A stretch of 44,369 nucleotides of DNA from Bacteroidales bacterium. Lineage in GTDB: Bacteria; Bacteroidota; Bacteroidia; Bacteroidales; UBA932. The notes under the pieces were generated by a model, which did no database searches, was not told the origin of the DNA, and saw only the letters and a program-made list of their open reading frames with translations. A program made the translations under genes and the position numbers. The DNA is taken from assembly GCA_017398125.1 (NCBI GenBank), contig JAFQHE010000034.1:1-44369 (forward strand). The letters run 5' to 3'. Positions 30,636 through 39,616 of this stretch are shown in pieces; positions within the stretch are counted from its first letter, which is position 1, and every line of letters begins with the position of its first letter.

Positions 30636-32102
30636 TCAGAAGATAGGTGTTTTCAATCCAAAGAAGAATCCACCTTCGTTCATTCTTGTGTATGCGTACG
30701 AGATATTGAAAATAATATCGTAATAAGTAAGTATATCAATTCCAATGGCTGCTCCAAGCAGGTAGGAGTTCTGTAGGGTGTTTGTACCTGCCGGGTATCT
30801 GTTGTGTACATAGCCCATGTCAGCACTGGCAGAGATATAGATTGTAAACGGTATCTTGTAGAATTTAGACAGTGCTCTCAGAAAGTTGAGGGTGATTGTC
30901 TTTTGAGGCAGAAGAAGGAACCTGAAACTATTGTTGAAAGTACAGAAATGCTGTCCGTCAATAACATAAAGGTCATATCCGCAAACATTTGCCATATCAT
31001 AACCAATAGCCCTGTCATATATGTATGCATTACTATTCTTAAAGGATGTTGACAATTTTATGGCAGTCTTCCAGAACCATCTGTTTCCTATCTTTTTGTA
31101 ATACTGCAGGTCTGCCATTATCCTGCCATACCAGAAATTGAAATTGTCTGAAGTTGTGCCTTTTGCATTCACACCTATATAGTATCCTGTGGTTGGAAAA
31201 TATGAGTAGTCCCTCTGGTCAAAAGAGAACTTGTACTGTAGGGAGTACTCATGGTTCTTCAGGTTTTGAGTACCATAATAGTCTTTTTTAAGTATAAGCA
31301 CGGAGTCATTGATTCTCCTGTAATTATAGTCAAATGTAATTCTGTGGTGTACACGTATTTCCGGTCTATAGATATAGGTGATGTAGCCTCCAGCGTTCTT
31401 CTCAAGATACTCATCACTCTTGACGTATACAGGCTTGTTGTCTACGCATCCTGCATTGATGGTCTTGTTGAACTTGGAGTAGGCTCCAATTGAGAATGAG
31501 TTGATGCCTTTTGGATCAAGTGAAATGTCTTCATAAGAGAATTTGACACCCTTTTCATATCCAAACCGTCCCGACAGCGAAAGCGTGTGGTTCAATCCCC
31601 ATACATTATCTATCTTTATACCGGCGTCAAATGTTATTTTATTGAAATCCATGTCTTTAAGCCAAGAACTCAGATTGCGGTCCTCAAGCTTGAGTCCAAT
31701 AAGAGGCCAATAATACCATCTTTCAGTCACATTTACCTTCAAATTGCAAAAAATGATCTGCTCTCCGGTGTTATGGCGTGGCATCTTTTTAATCTCTTCT
31801 TCAAAGAGACAAAAAGTTGCCATATCTGAAAGAGTATCAGGCTCATAAGTGATTGTTACCTCATTGAACAGAGAGGTGTTGCGCAGATTGATTTCAGAAT
31901 CGGTTATCTTCTCCTCAAGCCCCTCAATTGATAAATAAGAGCCTGTTTTTATAGATATTTCCCTAAGAATTACAGAGTTCTTGGTTGTCTTGTTTCCACT
32001 GATTGAAATTCTTGATATGCAGATCTTTGCATCTGCCTTACCCACAAATGCCATAACCAGTAGAGATACCAGCAATATAATTTTCACTGCAATTTTTTTC
32101 AT
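30636..32102 (-). CDS. BamA/TamA-like outer membrane protein with one POTRA domain
   Basis: Signal peptide MKKIAVKIILLVSLLVMAFVGKADA. Residues about 28-115 form one POTRA-like domain (ISRISISGNKTTKNSVILREISIKTG, then NLRNTSLFNEVTITYE). The rest is a beta-barrel with repeated aromatic strands (YSLQYKFSFDQRDYSYFPTTGYYIGV) ending GGFFFGLKTPIF with terminal Phe. The 488 residues are far shorter than BamA, so it is not the essential assembly factor; it belongs to the wider Omp85/bacterial surface antigen group. Substrate unknown. The promoter box lies four bases upstream of the ATG. Confidence 0.8.
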   Translation of the reverse strand: MKKIAVKIILLVSLLVMAFVGKADAKICISRISISGNKTTKNSVILREISIKTGSYLSIEGLEEKITDSEINLRNTSLFNEVTITYEPDTLSDMATFCLFEEEIKKMPRHNTGEQIIFCNLKVNVTERWYYWPLIGLKLEDRNLSSWLKDMDFNKITFDAGIKIDNVWGLNHTLSLSGRFGYEKGVKFSYEDISLDPKGINSFSIGAYSKFNKTINAGCVDNKPVYVKSDEYLEKNAGGYITYIYRPEIRVHHRITFDYNYRRINDSVLILKKDYYGTQNLKNHEYSLQYKFSFDQRDYSYFPTTGYYIGVNAKGTTSDNFNFWYGRIMADLQYYKKIGNRWFWKTAIKLSTSFKNSNAYIYDRAIGYDMANVCGYDLYVIDGQHFCTFNNSFRFLLLPQKTITLNFLRALSKFYKIPFTIYISASADMGYVHNRYPAGTNTLQNSYLLGAAIGIDILTYYDIIFNISYAYTRMNEGGFFFGLKTPIF

Positions 32103-32106
32103 CCTC

Positions 32107-32139
32107 CAAATGTAATGAATATTATCTTAATAGAGCAAA
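32107..32139 (-). promoter_or_regulatory. Promoter for the BamA-like gene
   Basis: Read leftward, TTTG (32139-32136), 21 bases, TACATTTG (32114-32107). The ATG begins at 32102, four bases beyond, so transcription should start at or beside the start codon and give a leaderless mRNA. Confidence 0.65.
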
Positions 32140-32196
32140 TCTTTACTTTTTTTGAGAATTTTTTGATAATCATTATGATAATTGAGAAAAATGCCG

Positions 32197-32204
32197 TACT
32201 TTTG
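32197..32204 (+). promoter_or_regulatory. -7 promoter box for the HU gene
   Basis: TACTTTTG is an exact TAnnTTTG match, 49 bases before ATG 32254. No good -33 TTTG is present in the AT-rich upstream DNA. The leader between is A/T-rich with an A-run, favourable for translation in this phylum. Confidence 0.5.
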
Positions 32205-32253
32205 CTTCCCTTAAAAAAATAACCAACATTAATTTTATTAATTTAAATATATT

Positions 32254-32538
32254 ATGACTAAAGCAGATATCGTTAATGAGGTTGCGAAAGCGACCGGTAT
32301 GGAGAAAATTGCCGTGCAGAACGTTGTAGAGTCTTTTATGGAGAGTGTTAAGGATTCTTTGGCAAAAAATAAAAATGTATATCTTCGTGGTTTCGGTAGC
32401 TTTGTAGTTAAAAAACGTGCTAAAAAGACTGCAAGAAACATTTCAAAAAATACTACTCTTATTATTCCTGAGCATAACATACCTTCATTCAAACCAGCTA
32501 AGGTTTTCATGAGCAAAGTTAAAGCAGGCGTGAAATAG
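32254..32538 (+). CDS. hup: HU-family DNA-binding protein
   Basis: Nucleoid protein that bends DNA as a dimer. 94 residues: the helical base MTKADIVNEVAKATGMEKIAVQ and the hallmark NVYLRGFGSFVVKKRAKKTAR, then the DNA-gripping arm with the proline turn (IIPEHNIPSFKPAKVF). The arm sequence differs from the classic RNPxTGE, with KNTTLIIPEHNIP instead, as in other Bacteroidetes HU paralogues. The 30-codon basic gene follows after 46 bases. Confidence 0.95.
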   Translation: MTKADIVNEVAKATGMEKIAVQNVVESFMESVKDSLAKNKNVYLRGFGSFVVKKRAKKTARNISKNTTLIIPEHNIPSFKPAKVFMSKVKAGVK

Positions 32539-32584
32539 TATATAAACAGATAATATTCAAACAAACTTTTAAACACATACAATT

Positions 32585-32677
32585 ATGCCAAGCGGAAAGA
32601 AAAGAAAGAGACATAAAATGGCTACGCATAAACGTAAAAAACGTCTTCGCAAGAACAGACATAAAAAACGTAAGTAG
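32585..32677 (+). CDS. 30-residue AURKAIP1/COX24-domain ribosomal-type protein
   Basis: ATG CCA AGC ... to TAG 32675-32677 encodes MPSGKKRKRHKMATHKRKKR and then LRKNRHKKRK. It is almost entirely Lys, Arg and His. The sequence is typical of the tiny AURKAIP1/COX24 (mitochondrial mS38-like) proteins annotated in Bacteroidetes next to HU or RNase G, which are thought to bind rRNA. It lies between HU and RNase G/E and ends in a perfect terminator. It is easily missed because of its size. Confidence 0.85.
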   Translation: MPSGKKRKRHKMATHKRKKRLRKNRHKKRK

Positions 32678-32695
32678 TTATTGTCTATGTAATCT

Positions 32696-32736
32696 AATCT
32701 AAAGCAGAGGAATTCTGCTTTAGATTATTTATTTTT
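32696..32736 (+). terminator. Terminator after the basic small gene
   Basis: AATCTAAAGCAG (32696-32707), seven-base loop, CTGCTTTAGATT (32715-32726): a perfect twelve-pair stem followed by ATTTATTTTT. It ends just seven bases before the RNase G/E start, so it either insulates that gene or controls its read-through expression. Confidence 0.85.
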
Positions 32737-32742
32737 AGATAG

Positions 32743-34299
32743 ATGGAGAAAGATCTTATCATTGATGTGAACTCAACTGAGATTTCCATTGCTCTGTTGG
32801 AAAATCACAGGTTGGCCGAACTCAATAAGGAACAGAATGACGGTAAGCAGTTTTCTGTTGGAGATGTCTACCTCGGTAAGGTAAAAAAGGTAATGCCGGC
32901 TCTGAATGCTGCATTTGTTGATATAGGCGATGACAAGGATGCCTTTATCCACTACCTTGATCTCGGATTGAATTTCGGCGCCTTTAATGCTTTTGTAAAG
33001 CACATGAATCCCAATAGGGATTTGAGAACTTTCTACTCTAACATTGAAATTGGACCCATCCTCGAAAAAGAGGGTAAGATTGCAGATGTGCTTGAGCCGG
33101 GGCAACCCATTATAGTTCAAATAGTAAAAGAACCTATTTCTACAAAGGGTTCCAGACTCACAGCAGAGATATCAATAGCCGGAAGAAACATTGTGCTGCT
33201 TCCATTTGCAGACAAGGTTAATGTTTCGCAGAAGATATCATCAAAGGAGGAGAAGAGAAGGCTTGAACGTCTTGTCTACAGTATCCTTCCTAAGAATTAC
33301 GGAGTTATAATAAGGACAGCGGCAGAGGGAAAGAGGGCGGCAGTTCTTGATGCAGAACTCAAAATGCTTATAAGAAAGTGGGAAGAGGGATGCGCAAAAC
33401 TGATGCATTGCAAACCACCGCAAATGCTCTTTACAGAGAACAGCAGAACAACAACAATACTTAGGGATCTGTTGAATGACTCGTTCTCAAATATACATGT
33501 CAACGATGAAAATGTATATCACGAGGTTGTTGACTATATCTCTACAATAGCTCCGGAACAGGAAAAGATTGTCAAGCTTTACAAAGGGGATGTCCCTATT
33601 TTTGACCACTTTGATGTTACAAAACAGATTAAGGGCTCGTTCGGAAAGGTTGTGCCAATCAAGCAGGGTGCCTATATAGTCATAGAACACACCGAGGCAC
33701 TTCATGTAGTGGATGTGAACAGTGGAATTAGAGCTAAAAATGGTGTTGACCAGGAAGAGAACTCATATATTGTAAATGAGCATGCGGCAGATGAAATTGC
33801 CAGACAAATGCGTTTGAGAGATATGGGTGGCATCATTATAGTTGACTTTATTGATATGGAAACCAATGAGAATAAAGTCAAACTGTTCAAGCATATGCAG
33901 AGCCTTTTGGCAAATGATAGAGCCAAACATAATGTCCTTCCCCTTACAAAATTCGGCCTTATGCAAATTACAAGGCAGAGGGTAAGACCGGCTACAGAAA
34001 TTAAAGTTAACGAAAAATGCCCAATGTGCAACGGTACGGGTGAAATATCATCATCAATCCTTGTAGATGAGGCCCTCGAAAGGCAATTGGCATATTACGT
34101 AAAGGAGAAATTTATAAAATCCTTCATCCTGGAGGTGAATCCAGTATTGGATGGATATTTGAACAGAGGCCTGTTCTCAAGTGTAAAACGTAAGTGGTGC
34201 AGCAAGTACGGCTGCAAGATAAAGACTAAGGTCAATACAGAATTTACGCTATTGCAGGCAGTATGGTACAATTCTGATGGAGAGAGAATAGATGATTGA
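32743..34299 (+). CDS. rng: Ribonuclease G/E family endoribonuclease
   Basis: Processes rRNA and starts mRNA decay; cytoplasmic. An S1 RNA-binding domain lies near residues 38-125 (VGDVYLGKVKKVMPALNAAFVDIG). Catalytic metal-binding Asp residues are in VVDVNSG (near 323) and IIIVDFIDME (near 366). The zinc-link cysteines are in CPMCNGTG (near 426). 518 residues and no long C-terminal scaffold tail, so RNase G-like rather than full RNase E. No separate promoter is visible; the upstream hairpin is only seven bases away. Confidence 0.93.
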   Translation: MEKDLIIDVNSTEISIALLENHRLAELNKEQNDGKQFSVGDVYLGKVKKVMPALNAAFVDIGDDKDAFIHYLDLGLNFGAFNAFVKHMNPNRDLRTFYSNIEIGPILEKEGKIADVLEPGQPIIVQIVKEPISTKGSRLTAEISIAGRNIVLLPFADKVNVSQKISSKEEKRRLERLVYSILPKNYGVIIRTAAEGKRAAVLDAELKMLIRKWEEGCAKLMHCKPPQMLFTENSRTTTILRDLLNDSFSNIHVNDENVYHEVVDYISTIAPEQEKIVKLYKGDVPIFDHFDVTKQIKGSFGKVVPIKQGAYIVIEHTEALHVVDVNSGIRAKNGVDQEENSYIVNEHAADEIARQMRLRDMGGIIIVDFIDMETNENKVKLFKHMQSLLANDRAKHNVLPLTKFGLMQITRQRVRPATEIKVNEKCPMCNGTGEISSSILVDEALERQLAYYVKEKFIKSFILEVNPVLDGYLNRGLFSSVKRKWCSKYGCKIKTKVNTEFTLLQAVWYNSDGERIDD

Positions 34300-34331
34300 C
34301 AGTTTGCCAATGGCATCTGGCAAGTTTTAAG

Positions 34332-34363
34332 GACCCAGACCACGGAGGTTTGGGTCTTTTTTT
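34332..34363 (+). terminator. Rho-independent terminator of RNase G/E
   Basis: GACCCAGACC (34332-34341), loop acgga, GGTTTGGGTC (34347-34356) with one G-U pair, followed by seven T. A textbook terminator. Confidence 0.9.
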
Positions 34364-34437
34364 ATACCTGTTTGGGTGATTCCTCTTTTATAATTTAAAC
34401 TTTTTATCTAATTTGGCATCAGTTAAATTGAATTGCA

Positions 34438-35217
34438 ATGAAAAGGTTTCAGCTTATTCTCATACTTGTCTGTTTGGCGATAGTCTCTTCGCTAATAATC
34501 TATTTTGTCACCAAATACCCAAAAGCTCATGAGACGGAGGAGATGGTAGTACCATCAATGGTTATAGACGGACTTTTCTTTACTGAAAGGCCTGAACCGC
34601 TTCCAGAAAACTCACGGGCAGGATATTTTAAAGAACCCGACGGTAACAGAATCTCCGTTATAGAGACTGCCAATGGAAATGCCCTATCTGATTGGAGTAA
34701 AAAACTTGCAATACCAAAGGAGAGGGTAAGGAATGCAGATTCAATCCTGGCACTTCTGCCAACTTTAAAATATTATAGGACAAGCATGAAATTGGGAGAA
34801 ATTGGAGTGTCGGCAGGAGAGATGATGCCTGAGTTTTCTGAAAAGGATACAACTGGCAGAGTCTGGAGTTCCAAAGATATTGAGGGTAAAGTAGCACTCT
34901 TCAATTTCTGGAATCTGAGATGTGGCCCATGTATTGCTGAGATGCCTGAACTTGAGGAGTGGCGCAAGGAGTTTCCGCAAATTCTCTTCTTTTCTGTATC
35001 GACCCACCCAAAAGAAAAAATCCGCGGCATTGTAAAACGCCGGGATTTTAACTTTATTCACCTTGTGGATGCTGATTCCCTTGGAAAAATTACTTCACTC
35101 TATCCTGTTACCATACTTGTAGATGCTAATGGTATAATAGATATGGCAGAGATTGGAACTACACCAAGACAACGGTACCTGCTTCATCGGAGATTGTCTG
35201 AGCTCTCAAAGAGATAG
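34438..35217 (+). CDS. TlpA-like membrane-anchored thioredoxin
   Basis: 259 residues. One N-terminal membrane helix (LILILVCLAIVSSLIIYFV) anchors the protein, with the rest in the periplasm. A linker of about 100 residues precedes an AhpC/TSA-redoxin domain: GEMMPEFSEKDTTGRVWSS, then the redox motif CGPC (Cys 162 and Cys 165) in FNFWNLRCGPCIAEMPELEEW. The cis-proline loop is YPVTILVDANG. Likely reduces periplasmic disulfides or c-type cytochrome thiols. It stands alone and converges on argH with 50 bases between the stops. Confidence 0.9.
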   Translation: MKRFQLILILVCLAIVSSLIIYFVTKYPKAHETEEMVVPSMVIDGLFFTERPEPLPENSRAGYFKEPDGNRISVIETANGNALSDWSKKLAIPKERVRNADSILALLPTLKYYRTSMKLGEIGVSAGEMMPEFSEKDTTGRVWSSKDIEGKVALFNFWNLRCGPCIAEMPELEEWRKEFPQILFFSVSTHPKEKIRGIVKRRDFNFIHLVDADSLGKITSLYPVTILVDANGIIDMAEIGTTPRQRYLLHRRLSELSKR

Positions 35218-35267
35218 TTTTTACCTCATTAACGCACAGAACCTCTCGGCAACCATACTTTTTCAAA

Positions 35268-36581
35268 TCAGAACTTGGCCTGTTCCATCTTCCGGGCAAT
35301 TTCATCGTTGCATAAATTGCCTATGCTGCCCTTGTGGGTATGGTTAAGCTTTTCAACTGAAGGTGTGCCTCCCTCAAAACCTGAGTAGTGGAACTTGCCC
35401 TCGTTGGCCTCAATTCCAACACTCTTATAGGCCTCCCTGAAAGGCATTCCCTCGAGCACTCTCTTGTTTACCTCCTCTACTGTAAACATATACTCATATT
35501 TCTTGTCCTCTACTATGCCATCTTTAACTATGATATTTTCAAGCATATACTTAGCCATGAAGAGACATTTGTGCATTGTTTCAAGCCCTGGGAAAAGGAC
35601 ATCTTTTAGCAGCTGGTAATCTCTGTGGTATCCGTGTGCCATATTGGTTGTCATGAGGGCTATCTCATTCTGAAGGCTCTGTATCCTATTGCAGTTGCCC
35701 CTAAGAATCTCCCAAACATCTGGATTCTTTTTGTGCGGCATTATGCTTGAGCCTGTGGTGAGTTCATCAGGAAATGTGATAAAACCAAAGTTAGGGCACA
35801 TATACATGCAACAGTCTGCTGCAAATTTGTTGAGGGTAAGTGCTAGTTGGCCAAGGGCTGCTGCTACAGCCTTTTCGCTCTTTCCACGGCTTAGTTGGGC
35901 TGCAACGGAGTTGTAGTTCATGGCACTGAAGCCCAACAGTTCAGTTGTCATATCCCTGTTTAGCGGAAATGAGCTTCCATATCCTGCAGCTGAACCAAGC
36001 GGATTCTGGTTTACAACATTATAGGCCCCTTTGAGCATGTGCATATCATCAACCAAAGCCTCTGCATATGCGCCAAACCACATTCCAAAAGATGACGGCA
36101 TTGCTATTTGAGCATGAGTATAGCCTGGAAGAAGGATGTTTTTGTACTTCTCACTCAATCCCTGCAATACATCAAAGAGTTCAATAATCTCATCCCTGAA
36201 AATCTCCAGCTCCTCCCTGAGGAAAAGTTTCAAATCAACAAGGACCTGGTCATTCCTTGATCTTCCGGAGTGAATTTTCTTGCCAATTTCACCCAATCTG
36301 TTGGTCAAGAGGAATTCAACCTGAGAGTGTATATCCTCTACATCATCACCCAATTTGAATTCACCCCTCTCTATTTCACCCAAAATCACATCAAGCCCCT
36401 TCTGAAGCTCCTCCTCTTCACATTTTTCAAGCAAACCAATGCTACTTAACATCTTGATATGTGCTTTGGAACCAAGAACATCAAATTTGGCCAACCTCAT
36501 ATCAAGGATTCTGTCATTTCCAACTGTAAATGAATCAACTAATTGGGTAGACTGCACCCCTTTACTCCATAACTTGCTCAT
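35268..36581 (-). CDS. argH: Argininosuccinate lyase
   Basis: Final step of arginine synthesis: argininosuccinate to arginine and fumarate. The fumarase-superfamily signature TGSSIMPHKKNPDVWEILRG is intact with the catalytic Ser loop, and HSGRSRNDQVLVDLKLFLRE and GYTHAQIAMPSSF are conserved substrate-binding elements. 437 residues is close to normal. It is the last gene of the arginine operon, 12 bases after the argE-like gene. No clear terminator hairpin lies behind it. Confidence 0.96.
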   Translation of the reverse strand: MSKLWSKGVQSTQLVDSFTVGNDRILDMRLAKFDVLGSKAHIKMLSSIGLLEKCEEEELQKGLDVILGEIERGEFKLGDDVEDIHSQVEFLLTNRLGEIGKKIHSGRSRNDQVLVDLKLFLREELEIFRDEIIELFDVLQGLSEKYKNILLPGYTHAQIAMPSSFGMWFGAYAEALVDDMHMLKGAYNVVNQNPLGSAAGYGSSFPLNRDMTTELLGFSAMNYNSVAAQLSRGKSEKAVAAALGQLALTLNKFAADCCMYMCPNFGFITFPDELTTGSSIMPHKKNPDVWEILRGNCNRIQSLQNEIALMTTNMAHGYHRDYQLLKDVLFPGLETMHKCLFMAKYMLENIIVKDGIVEDKKYEYMFTVEEVNKRVLEGMPFREAYKSVGIEANEGKFHYSGFEGGTPSVEKLNHTHKGSIGNLCNDEIARKMEQAKF

Positions 36582-36593
36582 ATTCTATAATTT

Positions 36594-37796
36594 TCAATTT
36601 TCATTATTATCCCGACAGCTGCCCTTCATCATGGAACTGCAATTTTCCATGATAACATCTATCTTCTTGACAAGACTGATGTAAAGGGCAATACCTGCCT
36701 CTATCTCACTTATCTTTATATATTCATCGGCCTTATGGCTTCTGGATGAATCTCCCGGGCCTACCTTTATTGCAGGTATCTCCAGTTTCATCCAGTCTGA
36801 AGTGGTAGGAGATACAAACTTTTCAATTCCCAAAGCATCTGCAGCCTGCATCAGTATGTGTCTCTCTGGTGTTGCAGAGGATCTGTTCTTTAAATTCCTT
36901 GCTTTAAGGTCACTCTCAACAGAGGCCTGCAGTAACTCTACTATTTCGGGATTGGTATATTGTTCGGTAGGACGTATGTCAACAACGTAGCTGCATCTGT
37001 CGGGAACAACATTATGAACAGTCCCTGCATTGATTTGCGTAACTGTGAGTTTGACTTTTCCCATTATTGGTGAGACCTTGTCAAATGTGAAAATTCTCAG
37101 GATTTCAATATCCTCCAAGGCTTTGTATATGGCATTTACGCCCTCTTCCCTTGCCGCATGACCGCTTACTCCGTATGCAGTTGCATCCAACACGAGAAGA
37201 CCTCTCTCTGCGACCGCAACTTTAAGGGATGTCGGTTCACCCACAATTGCGAAATCTATCTTAAATCCCTCCGGCAAATCTGTGGCAGTATTCTTCTCGT
37301 CGCATACATTCCCATTAATGACATCCATAGCGTATGTGATTCCACCCGCACCTGACCTCTCTTCCTCTGCGCTTAATATAAGAATAAGGTTAATATTTGC
37401 CACTCTCTCATTCTTATGCCCAACGCATCCTGTAAAGTTCAGAAATGTATGAATCATGCAAACAACGCAACCACCATCATCATTACTGCCAAGACCATAT
37501 ATGACACCATCCTTTTCAGTTGCTCCAAATGGGTCAAGTGTATAGCTCTCCGCCGGTTTTACGGTATCAATATGGGCATTGAGCATAAGTGTAGGAAGAG
37601 AGCTGTCATAGCTTTCAGGTATTGCAACTATATTGTTCTTCAGGCGTATTACCTTGAATCCGGAGCCGGAAGAGCCGGGTTTGCAAGATTTCTCCATGAG
37701 CCACTGTTGCAGAAAATCAGCAACCCTCTCCTCCTCAAAAGAGCAGGAGGGGAGGGCTATCATCTTCTTAAGTATGTTTACAGCACTTTCAACCAT
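36594..37796 (-). CDS. argE: M20-family N-acyl deacylase (argE-type, probably N-succinylcitrulline)
   Basis: Zinc-dependent deacylase of the ArgE/DapE (M20) family, 400 residues. Metal-ligand landmarks: LMLNAHIDTV (His, Asp), GLGSNDDGGC (bridging Asp), ILSAEEERSGAGG (Glu pair) and a C-terminal His in DSSRSHKADEYI. In a pathway where the carbamoyltransferase acts on N-acylornithine, the substrate should be N-acylcitrulline, releasing citrulline for ArgG. Succinyl rather than acetyl is inferred from proline 90 of ArgF'. Its ATG touches the argB stop codon with no gap, indicating coupled translation. Confidence 0.88.
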   Translation of the reverse strand: MVESAVNILKKMIALPSCSFEEERVADFLQQWLMEKSCKPGSSGSGFKVIRLKNNIVAIPESYDSSLPTLMLNAHIDTVKPAESYTLDPFGATEKDGVIYGLGSNDDGGCVVCMIHTFLNFTGCVGHKNERVANINLILILSAEEERSGAGGITYAMDVINGNVCDEKNTATDLPEGFKIDFAIVGEPTSLKVAVAERGLLVLDATAYGVSGHAAREEGVNAIYKALEDIEILRIFTFDKVSPIMGKVKLTVTQINAGTVHNVVPDRCSYVVDIRPTEQYTNPEIVELLQASVESDLKARNLKNRSSATPERHILMQAADALGIEKFVSPTTSDWMKLEIPAIKVGPGDSSRSHKADEYIKISEIEAGIALYISLVKKIDVIMENCSSMMKGSCRDNNEN

Positions 37797-38576
37797 CTAT
37801 CCTAACCTTAGAACCGTCTCTTTTGGCAACAGCAGATTGTCGGCATGTTTTATGACTACCTCCCCAACACCGTTTTCAAGGGCAGCAAAGGCATTGTCAA
37901 GTTTGGGAATCATACCACCAACAACCTTCTTCTCCTCAAGAAGCTGTTTATAACTATTCTTTGTGATCAATGGAATTACTGAATTGTTGTCATCGGGATC
38001 TGCCAGCACTCCATCCTTTTCAAAGCAGTAAACCAATTTTGTAGAGTATTCTGCCGACAATGCTATGGCAATGCTTGATGCCATTGTATCTGCATTGGTA
38101 TTGAGCAACGATCCGTTGCCGTCATGGGTAATGGCGCAAAATACAGGAGTAATTCCCCTGCCAAGGAGTGATGTAAGCAATGAGGCGTTTATTTTGTGTG
38201 GGTCAACATCCCCCACAAATCCCCAATCAATCGGATTGGCAGGACGTTTGGTAGCTGGAACTGAATCACCATCGGCACCTGAAAGTCCAAGAGCGTTACA
38301 TCCAATTTTCTGAAGGGAGGCTACAATCTGTTTGTTGATCAAACCAGCATAAACCATTGTGACGAGTTTAAGTGTCTCCTCGTCTGTTATTCTTCTGCCG
38401 TTGTGCATCTTTACCTCCAACCCAAGTTTTGAAGAGAGCTGGGTTGCTATAGCTCCTCCTCCATGAATAAGTACCTTAGGTCCTTCAAACTTGTTTAGAT
38501 TGTTTAGAAAGTATTGTAGTGATTCCGGTTTGTCAACAATATTTCCGCCTATTTTAATAATGGTTACATTCTTCAT
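37797..38576 (-). CDS. argB: N-acylglutamate kinase
   Basis: Phosphorylates the gamma-carboxylate of N-acetyl- or N-succinyl-glutamate. MKNVTIIKIGGNIVDKPES and VLIHGGGAIATQLSSKLG carry the amino-acid-kinase glycine loops, NTNADTMASSIAIALS the central metal/nucleotide region, and GGMIPKLDNAFAALENGV the C-terminal substrate part. 259 residues from ATG 38576, normal for the family; the longer in-frame start at 38612 adds 12 unsupported residues. Position between argF' and argE-like is as expected for the pathway. Confidence 0.94.
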   Translation of the reverse strand: MKNVTIIKIGGNIVDKPESLQYFLNNLNKFEGPKVLIHGGGAIATQLSSKLGLEVKMHNGRRITDEETLKLVTMVYAGLINKQIVASLQKIGCNALGLSGADGDSVPATKRPANPIDWGFVGDVDPHKINASLLTSLLGRGITPVFCAITHDGNGSLLNTNADTMASSIAIALSAEYSTKLVYCFEKDGVLADPDDNNSVIPLITKNSYKQLLEEKKVVGGMIPKLDNAFAALENGVGEVVIKHADNLLLPKETVLRLG

Positions 38577-38623
38577 ATAATCTCTTTGCTTCATTTGTTT
38601 CAAGAAATGCATTGGTGCAAATT

Positions 38624-39580
38624 CTACTGTAGTCCCAGCAAAATCTCCTTAATCACAGTCTGTGCTGAAACCACCCGGTTTGCCGCCTCTGGAATTACAA
38701 GAGAATTGGCACTTTCAATAACTTCATCAGTTACAATCATATTTCTCCTTACAGGAAGACAGTGCATAAAGTATCCGTTGTCTGTAAGAGCCATCTTCTC
38801 TGAGTCAATTGTCCAGCTTCTGTCAGTAGAGAGAACCTTGCCATAATTAGGGTCATTGAATGCGCTCCAGTTCTTTCCGTAAATGAAATGCGCACCTTCA
38901 AACGCTCTTTTCTGGTCATACTCTATTTTGCAGCCTGCGGTAAAAGAAGGATCAAGCTCATATCCTTCAGGGTGTGTGATAACCAATTCATAATCTGCTG
39001 CTTTCATCCATTCTACAAAGGAGTTGGGAACAGCCTGTGGAAGTGCTTTAGGATGTGGAGCCCAACTCAATACAACCTTAGGTCGCTCCACTTTTTTGTA
39101 CTCTTCAATAGTAATGAGGTCGGCAAAGCTCTGAAGCGGATGACGTGTAGCTGCCTCCATGCTTATTACAGGTTTTCCCGACAGTTGGATGAACTGGTTA
39201 AGGATCTTCTCCGAATAATCGTCACTCTTGCTCTGGAACTGTGCAAAGGAGCGTACACCAATAATGTCGCAATAAGAACCCATTACAGGAATTGCCTCAA
39301 GAATATGCTCAGGCTTGTCGCTGTCCATAATGACACCTCTCTCTGTTTCAAGTTTCCAAGCACCCTGATTGACATCAAGCACAATCACATTCATACCTAA
39401 ATTCAGTGCAGCCTTTTGTGTACTCAATCTTGTACGAAGGCTCGAATTGAAGAATATGAGCAGCATTGTCTTGTTTTTGCCAAGGTGTGAATCTGCAAAT
39501 GGATTGGCCTTTACATATTGGGCTTTCCTGACAGCCTCTTTAATGTCTCCTATATCGTTTACTGTAATAAAATTTCTCAT
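38624..39580 (-). CDS. argF': N-succinyl-L-ornithine carbamoyltransferase
   Basis: Transfers the carbamoyl group to an N-acylornithine. FFNSSLRTRLSTQKAALNLG (residues 43-62) replaces the STRT carbamoyl-phosphate loop of ordinary ornithine carbamoyltransferase and marks the acylornithine branch. HCLPVRRN is near residue 275. Residue 90 is proline (codon CCT, 39313-39311, in SDKPEHILEAIPVMG). In published work the equivalent Pro in the Bacteroides fragilis enzyme selects the succinyl substrate, whereas Xanthomonas acetyl-specific enzyme has Glu. Succinylornithine is therefore the probable substrate. 318 residues. 36 bases after argD. Confidence 0.93.
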   Translation of the reverse strand: MRNFITVNDIGDIKEAVRKAQYVKANPFADSHLGKNKTMLLIFFNSSLRTRLSTQKAALNLGMNVIVLDVNQGAWKLETERGVIMDSDKPEHILEAIPVMGSYCDIIGVRSFAQFQSKSDDYSEKILNQFIQLSGKPVISMEAATRHPLQSFADLITIEEYKKVERPKVVLSWAPHPKALPQAVPNSFVEWMKAADYELVITHPEGYELDPSFTAGCKIEYDQKRAFEGAHFIYGKNWSAFNDPNYGKVLSTDRSWTIDSEKMALTDNGYFMHCLPVRRNMIVTDEVIESANSLVIPEAANRVVSAQTVIKEILLGLQ

Positions 39581-39616
39581 ATTGACTTTTACGTTGGTTT
39601 AATGGAGCCTTGCGGC

